Positions 58,516 to 64,000 of a stretch of 64,000 nucleotides of DNA are shown here, piece after piece. Source of the DNA: Pusillimonas sp. DMV24BSW_D (GTDB taxonomy: Bacteria; Pseudomonadota; Gammaproteobacteria; Burkholderiales; Burkholderiaceae_B). The stretch covers positions 1 through 64,000 of the forward strand of contig NZ_CP049990.1 of the NCBI RefSeq assembly GCF_011388195.1, read 5' to 3'. The notes beneath the pieces are model-generated. The model was not told the DNA's origin. It did not search any database and worked only from the letters and a program-made list of their open reading frames with translations. Within the stretch, counting starts at the first letter, position 1. Each line of letters opens with the position of its first letter. A program made the translations under genes and the position numbers.

Positions 58516-60757
58516 CTACCCCCGGTAGCGCGTTTGCTTGTGGTGATTGCACACGCGCCATGTCCTGGCTAATCGCCTCAGCCGCATCGGCGAGTTGTTG
58601 CAAAGCCATAGAAGGCACAACGCGGCCTGACACTGAATGCGGCTCGTTCATCGAATACCGCTCGTTATTTGTGTCAACCACTACGTCTTGCACCTCAAGC
58701 AACTTTTTCGCATCTAACAAAGCACGCTTGATTTCCTTCGTAGCAGTTGGCTTTGACTCGGCCGTTGCGACAACATGCATTACCTGCATGGCCAGAACAT
58801 GATTCTGAATCATGACATGATTAAAGATCACTGCCTGTTGTTGATGACGCATCGGCTCATTCATCATGCGATAAAACGAGGCCGAAAAACGGCTTAAGGC
58901 AGCGTACACAGCGCGCTCCGCCATACTCCAGCTTTTACGCGCCTGATCTGCAGTATCGTGTTGCGCCTCTATTACGACGATTGCTGCTTTTAGCAATCGA
59001 ATATTTGCCGCTGTCAATTCATTTGCAAGCCCAGGTAAAAATCGCACCTCCCAGGTCGGCAAAATATAGCTGCATAAAAGTGCCACTGCACACCCGAGCA
59101 CCGTATCAACAAACCGCGCGCCGACAACAACATCGCCACCCGGACTCAGAAGATGGAACGCCGCGAGCACCAACACCGTATTGCATAAAGCCGACACAAG
59201 ATAGTTAACCTGGATGAAGGCATAACCTAAAACACCAAACAAGAACAACACGGCAAGATACAACGCGGTATCCTGAATTAAATGAAACAACACCAAGGCA
59301 ACGCCACATCCAATCAGCGTCCCTGCCAGGCGCCAGCCATTACGCTGATGCGTAAGGGCAAAGCCGGGTTTCATCACCACAATAACCGTCAGTACGACCC
59401 AATACCCATGTGTGCCGATCGCCTTCAGGGCGTCATCTTGAAACGTCTGAGCCATGGCATACGACACGGACATTGCCAACAGAACAGCCACTGTCACGCG
59501 CAAAGCATGACGGAAACTGGGCGCACTTAAACGCAAACTGCCCAAATAAAGCCCTAAACGCCAACGCTCTTGCGCAATAGGCGGCCTCGAATAAGCCGAT
59601 GTCGGACTGACGGGCACCACGGTATTCGAAGATGAGTCGCGATTGGCAGTGTGTTGGGCAAGTTCATTCAACATTACCTGTGCGCGGCAAAAGCGCTCAT
59701 ATACTTGCTGCAAGACTACGGAAGCATTGCTTTTTTCCGGGCTGTATTGTTCGTTTGAGCTTTCTTTAAGCGCACGCCGAATCATTTCCATTGAGGCGGG
59801 CGCCAGGGGCTCGGCATAGGTTGCACGATTTCGGGCAATGTTTAGGGCAAGTCGCGCCATTCGATCAGCCATCTTCATCAACGTATCGTGCATGGCATTC
59901 AACACAACAGGCTCATGCAGGTCGTTTCGTATAGAGGAGAAGTCAGTTCTGGTGTCAACGAAGTTGGTTAATAATCGTTGTAAGGTATTGACTAAAATCG
60001 CTGGACAACGATCATGATCAAGCGTTTGCACCGCATCCACGACAGCCGATTGCGCCCGGATCAAGCCACGGTAGGCCACATCGAGATCTTGTCGGTTATC
60101 ATAGAGCGCAGCCCGCGACCGCAAATAATCAGCCATCGAAAAAAAGGCGGCCGCCAGGGTCTCTCTTACTTCACGCGCCCGAAAGAATCGCCTTACGACA
60201 AGGCTATAGAAAAAATAAAAACCACCCCCTCCCAGTAAATAGCCTGAATAGGCAAAAACTTCGGAAAGGGTCATCGGCGCTCGCATTGTAAGCGTCATAA
60301 TCAACAAACTCACAAACCCCAATAAACCGCCGCGCACCCCATACACTGCCAACATGGAAAACAAAAATGTCAGTACGGGAACGACCATCCACATTAGCAG
60401 GGAATGCGCTGACACCAGGCCGGTGATAAATGCTGAAACCACGCTAAAGCTCATCGCAAGCAGCATGGCGTTTCGCGTTTGTGGCTGCCCACCAGCTGCT
60501 TGATCGACAATCGCAACACACAAGGCGCCAATCGACATCGTCAACCCAGCCGAATATGAGTGCCCTGACGCCACAATAACGACTGCAGGCGTCAGAGCCC
60601 CAACGGCTTGACGCACCCCTGTCAATAAATAATGGCTGTAGAGAAACCGCTGAATATCACGCCAGTGAATCAAACCTGCACCATCCTTTGTTAAGGCTCT
60701 GTGTTGCTCTGACGGCGATGATAACTGATCGTATTCAATATGTTTGATATCGCACAC
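58496..60757 (-). CDS. FUSC family membrane protein (YccS/aromatic-acid-exporter-like)
   Basis: Up to 753 residues. Two membrane blocks (about 45-190 and 415-570), each followed by a helical cytosolic part, match the FUSC fold; LRVTVAVLLAMSVSYAM, GYWVVLTVIVVMKPGFALTHQRNGWRLAGTLIGCG is the hallmark of the second block. Probable exporter of organic acids or other small molecules. The start is uncertain: the longest frame begins at GTG 60757, touching the preceding terminator, with no ribosome site. TTG 60673, about 10 nt after AAGGA, would give 725 residues and still keep the first helix. Confidence 0.82.
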   Translation of the reverse strand: MCDIKHIEYDQLSSPSEQHRALTKDGAGLIHWRDIQRFLYSHYLLTGVRQAVGALTPAVVIVASGHSYSAGLTMSIGALCVAIVDQAAGGQPQTRNAMLLAMSFSVVSAFITGLVSAHSLLMWMVVPVLTFLFSMLAVYGVRGGLLGFVSLLIMTLTMRAPMTLSEVFAYSGYLLGGGGFYFFYSLVVRRFFRAREVRETLAAAFFSMADYLRSRAALYDNRQDLDVAYRGLIRAQSAVVDAVQTLDHDRCPAILVNTLQRLLTNFVDTRTDFSSIRNDLHEPVVLNAMHDTLMKMADRMARLALNIARNRATYAEPLAPASMEMIRRALKESSNEQYSPEKSNASVVLQQVYERFCRAQVMLNELAQHTANRDSSSNTVVPVSPTSAYSRPPIAQERWRLGLYLGSLRLSAPSFRHALRVTVAVLLAMSVSYAMAQTFQDDALKAIGTHGYWVVLTVIVVMKPGFALTHQRNGWRLAGTLIGCGVALVLFHLIQDTALYLAVLFLFGVLGYAFIQVNYLVSALCNTVLVLAAFHLLSPGGDVVVGARFVDTVLGCAVALLCSYILPTWEVRFLPGLANELTAANIRLLKAAIVVIEAQHDTADQARKSWSMAERAVYAALSRFSASFYRMMNEPMRHQQQAVIFNHVMIQNHVLAMQVMHVVATAESKPTATKEIKRALLDAKKLLEVQDVVVDTNNERYSMNEPHSVSGRVVPSMALQQLADAAEAISQDMARVQSPQANALPGVVKATQQ

Positions 60758-60759
60758 GC

Positions 60760-60801
60760 AAAAAAACCTGGCCCCGGCAATATGCGCCGAAACCAGGTTT
60801 T
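60760..60801 (-). terminator. Rho-independent terminator after the molybdenum hydroxylase genes
   Basis: On the minus strand AAAACCTGG ... CCAGGTTTT closes a stem that contains an inner GGCGC/GCCGG-like GC pairing, followed by seven T residues. It sits 25 bp after the large-subunit stop and ends directly at the longest possible FUSC start. Confidence 0.82.
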
Positions 60802-60825
60802 AACAGTGCGATCAAGCTGCGCTAT

Positions 60826-62997
60826 TTAAATTTCTTTGGGAAACGGCAGCGTGCGCACTCGCTTGCCAGTTAATTTCGCCACTGCATTAGCGACGGCCGG
60901 AGCAACCGGCGGCAGGCCTGCCTCCCCAATTCCCCCCGGAGCGTTGTCAGTTGGAATGACCTTGACATCAACCAATGGCGTTTGGTTCGCACGCAGCAAA
61001 TTATATTGATGGAAATTGGTTTGCTGTGCCTGCCCACCTTTGTACACCAATTTTTCATCTAGCAAGGCCGACAACCCAAACAACGCAGACCCTTCAATTT
61101 GGCTGGCAATATTACGCGGCGAAACAGCATGCCCGCAATCAACAGCCGCCCAAATATGATGTACCACCGGCTTGCCCTCGCTCATGGAGACCTCAACCAC
61201 CATGGCGACGAAAGAAGTCCAGGTGTCGGAGAATGCCAGGCCCAATGCACGGCCTTCCGGGCGCGGCTTTTTCCACTCGGCCATGGCAGCCACTTCCTCT
61301 AGTACTTTTTGAGCACGGGGTTGCTCTTTTGTCAGGGCAAGACGCAATGCCAGCGGATCCTGATTCGTTTGCCCGGCAATTTCGTCAATAAAGGCCTCGA
61401 TTGCAAATTTGGTGTAGCCGGCCCCGACTCCACGCCAAAATGATACATCCAACCCACGCTGTTCCAGACCATGCTCGAACAGTTGACCGGGAATGGCGTA
61501 AATGGTGTCAGCCCCTTCCATAACGGGCGCATCTTTATTACCTGACGCTTTATACGCCTTAGGATTGAAACGGGCGTAAATCCCTTCCGAAATCACACGT
61601 TGATGCCAGCCAACGATATTTCCTTTGTCATCAAGACCGGCCACAATATGCTGAGCAGTGAGTGGACGGGGGCGAGAACGCAGAAAATCGTCTTCGCGTG
61701 TCCATAACACATGCACTGGAATACCGGGCATGGCTTTTGCCAGAAACACTGCATCGGCGGCATAATCGGCTTCAACCCGGCGCCCGTAACCACCCCCCAG
61801 GTAAGTAATATTCACCTGAATGTTCTCCGGTTTAAAGCCCCCCACAGCGGCGGCCGTACCGGTAACAATACTGGCTGATTGGGAAGGCACCCAAAAGGTA
61901 ATCTTGTCGCCGTTGACCATCGCTATGCAGTTCATCGGTTCCATGGTGCATTGGGCTACGTGCTGTGAGGTGAATGTGGCGGACACGGTACGAGCAGCGC
62001 CTTTCAGCTCAGCCGCAACGTCCCCCTCTTTGTGCCAAACATCGCCGGCTTCATCGACTTTCTCAGCACGGGCAACAAACTCTTGCAATGCAACATCACT
62101 GTCGTAAGAGCGGGTTTTTGATGTTTTCGTCCAAGTAACCTGCAGCAGGTCCCGCGCTTTCTTTGCCGTGGCAAACGTATCGGCCACAACCGCAACCCCA
62201 TACGGCAACGTCACAACCTTTTGCACCCCTTTTACTGCTTTGGCTTTAGTGTCATCAACCTTTTCAGGTTTCTCGCCCTGCACAGGCGTGCGCATCACGG
62301 CGGCCCAGACCATACCCGGTACTTTGGCATCGATACCAAAATCGGCTTTCCCGCTGGATTTGGCGGGCACATCAACGCGAGGCTGGTTTTTACCAATAAT
62401 GCGGAACTCCGACATGGGTTTGAGCATGTTTTTGTCGACTGCCGGCACTTGCACTGAATCGCCGGCTTGAGCGGCCGCCTCACCGTAAGTCATTTGACGT
62501 TTGCTCGCTCCATGCTTCAACACACTGTTTTCAGCCACAACTTCATTAGCGGGGACAGACCACGCCTTCGCCGCAACGTTAATTAAAGCCAATTTGGCCT
62601 GTAAACCCGCCAAACGCATCACGTCGTAATAACCAACCACCGTGCGCGAGGAGCCCGTAACCAGACCACCGCCAAAGCGCGGATTGCCAAAAAGCTTGGC
62701 ATTACTGGGCGATTTTTCGACGCTGACGGTCGACCAATCCAGCTCCATATCTTCTGCCAAAATGGCGGGAAGCGATGTCATGGTGCCCTGCCCCATTTCA
62801 GAAGCGGGCGAGTAGATAAGTGTTTTGTTGTCTGGTGAGATAACAACCCATGCAATCGGGCTAAACGTGTCGCCGTTTTTAGAGTCTTGGGCAGCCTGAA
62901 CGACATTGAGCAAACCGTGACTGCCTAGCATGACACCCACCATCGTGGCGCCACTGCCAACCAGGAAAGACCGACGAGAAACAGATTTCAATTCCAT
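60826..62997 (-). CDS. Molybdopterin-binding large subunit, isoquinoline 1-oxidoreductase beta-like
   Basis: A 723-residue protein of the xanthine dehydrogenase family. A twin-arginine signal (SRRSFLVGSG, residues 8-17) sends it to the periplasm already folded. MGQGTMTSLPAILAEDMELDW, VTGSSRTVVGYYDV, GGGYGRRVEADYA, WRGVGAGYTKFAIEAFIDE and a late GGIGEAGLPPVAPAV contain the cofactor-binding segments and catalytic Glu. With the 2Fe-2S subunit it forms the two-subunit IorAB type that lacks a FAD subunit and hydroxylates N-heterocycles or oxidises aldehydes. No dedicated cytochrome gene lies alongside. Confidence 0.88.
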   Translation of the reverse strand: MELKSVSRRSFLVGSGATMVGVMLGSHGLLNVVQAAQDSKNGDTFSPIAWVVISPDNKTLIYSPASEMGQGTMTSLPAILAEDMELDWSTVSVEKSPSNAKLFGNPRFGGGLVTGSSRTVVGYYDVMRLAGLQAKLALINVAAKAWSVPANEVVAENSVLKHGASKRQMTYGEAAAQAGDSVQVPAVDKNMLKPMSEFRIIGKNQPRVDVPAKSSGKADFGIDAKVPGMVWAAVMRTPVQGEKPEKVDDTKAKAVKGVQKVVTLPYGVAVVADTFATAKKARDLLQVTWTKTSKTRSYDSDVALQEFVARAEKVDEAGDVWHKEGDVAAELKGAARTVSATFTSQHVAQCTMEPMNCIAMVNGDKITFWVPSQSASIVTGTAAAVGGFKPENIQVNITYLGGGYGRRVEADYAADAVFLAKAMPGIPVHVLWTREDDFLRSRPRPLTAQHIVAGLDDKGNIVGWHQRVISEGIYARFNPKAYKASGNKDAPVMEGADTIYAIPGQLFEHGLEQRGLDVSFWRGVGAGYTKFAIEAFIDEIAGQTNQDPLALRLALTKEQPRAQKVLEEVAAMAEWKKPRPEGRALGLAFSDTWTSFVAMVVEVSMSEGKPVVHHIWAAVDCGHAVSPRNIASQIEGSALFGLSALLDEKLVYKGGQAQQTNFHQYNLLRANQTPLVDVKVIPTDNAPGGIGEAGLPPVAPAVANAVAKLTGKRVRTLPFPKEI

Positions 62998-63006
62998 GGT
63001 GCCCCC

Positions 63007-63468
63007 TTATGACAACGCTTTTTGCGCGTTAACAACGGCCGACGCGATTTGGTTATAGGTGCCACAACGACAAAGGTTACCCGACATACCGTCGAGCACT
63101 TCCTCACGTGTTAATGGGCCTTTTGCATTTTTAATAACGCCGGCGGCCGACATAATTTGCCCTGACTGACAATAACCACATTGCGCCACCTGGGCCTCTA
63201 CCCAAGCCTGCTCGATGGCTTTGCCCTGTTCAGTTTCCATAAAGCCCTCTATAGTCGTAACGGCCTTACCTTTAGCGGCTGAAACCGGCATGACACAAGA
63301 CCGCATAGGCTGACCATCGATATGCACGGTACAGGCACCGCATTGCGCCATGCCGCAACCAAATTTCGTGCCGGTCAGGTCGAACTGCTCGCGCAGGACC
63401 CACAACAAAGGGGTATCTTCGGCAACGTCGGCTGAAACCGACTTGCCATTCAAATTGAAGTTCACCAT
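63007..63468 (-). CDS. 2Fe-2S iron-sulfur subunit, isoquinoline 1-oxidoreductase alpha-like
   Basis: 153 residues. The plant-ferredoxin-type cluster is bound by Cys38, Cys43, Cys46 and Cys58 (FGCGMAQCGACTVHIDGQ); the second cluster by Cys97, Cys100, Cys133 and Cys135 (CGYCQSGQIM, NLCRCGTY). It passes electrons from the molybdenum site. It lies 9 bp before the large subunit, and lacks its own signal, so it is expected to travel with the large subunit through the Tat system. Confidence 0.92.
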   Translation of the reverse strand: MVNFNLNGKSVSADVAEDTPLLWVLREQFDLTGTKFGCGMAQCGACTVHIDGQPMRSCVMPVSAAKGKAVTTIEGFMETEQGKAIEQAWVEAQVAQCGYCQSGQIMSAAGVIKNAKGPLTREEVLDGMSGNLCRCGTYNQIASAVVNAQKALS

Positions 63469-63681
63469 GAATGTTTTCTCCGTTGCTTTATGTTTATTTT
63501 TATGCGTGTTGATATTGATGCGACCCGTATCACTGTAAAACCGATGATTGTAAAAATCATAAATATACGGAATCCTGACATTACCGATTTATTCAACTTT
63601 TCGCAAGCGGGAATCATCCGGATGAACCGATAATCCCGTAAACTGTTTCGCGTGTCGCAAACTACTGATACAAGGACATAG

Positions 63682-64000
63682 ATGATGGCCATTACCATTG
63701 CAGACTATCTTGCCCAAACACTCACCAATGCAGGAGTTAGCCGGATATGGGGCGTGACAGGCGACAGCCTGAATGGCTTTTCCGACAGCATGCGCAAACT
63801 GGGCACGTTGCAATGGATGCACACCCGACACGAAGAGGTGGCCGCGTTCGCAGCCGGTGCTGAAGCTGCGGAAACAGGGCAACTGGCGGTATGCGCCGGC
63901 AGTTGCGGGCCGGGTAACTTGCACCTGATTAACGGTTTATACGATTGCCATCGCAATCGTGTGCCCGTTCTTGCCATTGCGGCTCATATCCCCTCAACGG
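63682..64000 (+). CDS. poxB: Pyruvate dehydrogenase (quinone) / pyruvate oxidase, N-terminal part
   Basis: The first 106 codons; the gene runs off the right edge. AAGGA lies 5 nt before ATG 63682 (a second ATG follows at once at 63685). [47 protein letters not shown] with the catalytic Glu, and [22 protein letters not shown] closely follow E. coli PoxB. The enzyme uses ThDP and FAD to turn pyruvate into acetate and CO2, passing electrons to ubiquinone. It is divergent from the molybdenum hydroxylase genes across 213 bp. Confidence 0.92.
   Translation, partial: MMAITIADYLAQTLTNAGVSRIWGVTGDSLNGFSDSMRKLGTLQWMHTRHEEVAAFAAGAEAAETGQLAVCAGSCGPGNLHLINGLYDCHRNRVPVLAIAAHIPST

Overview
The window looks like chromosomal DNA of a free-living, respiring betaproteobacterium of the order Burkholderiales, most likely family Alcaligenaceae. 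This is inferred from gene content and order (hemE, priA and an atpIBEFHAGDC operon close together; hemA-prfA-prmC-grxD-ubiX; folB-ttcA), from TRAP and catabolic clusters, and from moderate GC by eye. No database search was possible. I see no insertion sequence, integrase, prophage gene, CRISPR array or rRNA. Two tRNA genes are clear: Arg(CCG) and Phe(GAA).

Layout. 1-1370: N-terminus of a giant LapA-like surface adhesin, cut by the window edge. 1495-7392: a tightly packed operon (Rieske oxygenase, glutamine-synthetase-like ligase, amidase, class I glutamine-amidotransferase-like hydrolase) divergent from a GntR regulator, with two identical inverted operators between them. 7405-15974: tRNA-Arg, a diheme cytochrome c, 3-hydroxyacyl-CoA dehydrogenase, Rep helicase, PriA and HemE, with a 319-bp AT-rich gap carrying a DnaA box between priA and hemE. 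16005-24282: a two-partner secretion locus (tpsB, tpsA with seven tandem MBG-type repeats) with a degenerate receiver/Fis-type regulator downstream. 24486-31938: the complete F1Fo ATP synthase operon.

32017-41457 holds housekeeping genes: enoyl-CoA hydratase, M61 peptidase, an FAD oxidoreductase, folB-ttcA, ubiX-grxD-prmC-prfA, hemA and tRNA-Phe. 41555-45296: a small YqaE/Pmp3 protein, a RidA remnant, yaeQ, and a two-component flavin monooxygenase cluster with an AraC regulator. 45300-50471: LysR regulator, M20 amidohydrolase and a TRAP transporter (dctPQM). 50475-55749: glycine cleavage system split into gcvHP and gcvT around an XRE-cupin regulator, with shared palindromic sites. 55871-64000: malic enzyme, an AEC carrier, a FUSC-family transporter, an isoquinoline-oxidoreductase-like molybdenum hydroxylase (2 subunits) and the start of poxB.

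The best candidate for an undescribed system is the 1495-7392 cluster. It has the logic of aniline catabolism (gamma-glutamylation, Rieske oxygenation, hydrolysis of the glutamyl amide), but with a single phthalate-dioxygenase-type oxygenase, no dedicated reductase or small subunit, and an added amidase. Its substrate cannot be read from the sequence. Secondary candidates are the TPS locus with its phosphorylation-dead regulator, and the split gcv locus with its own XRE-cupin regulator.
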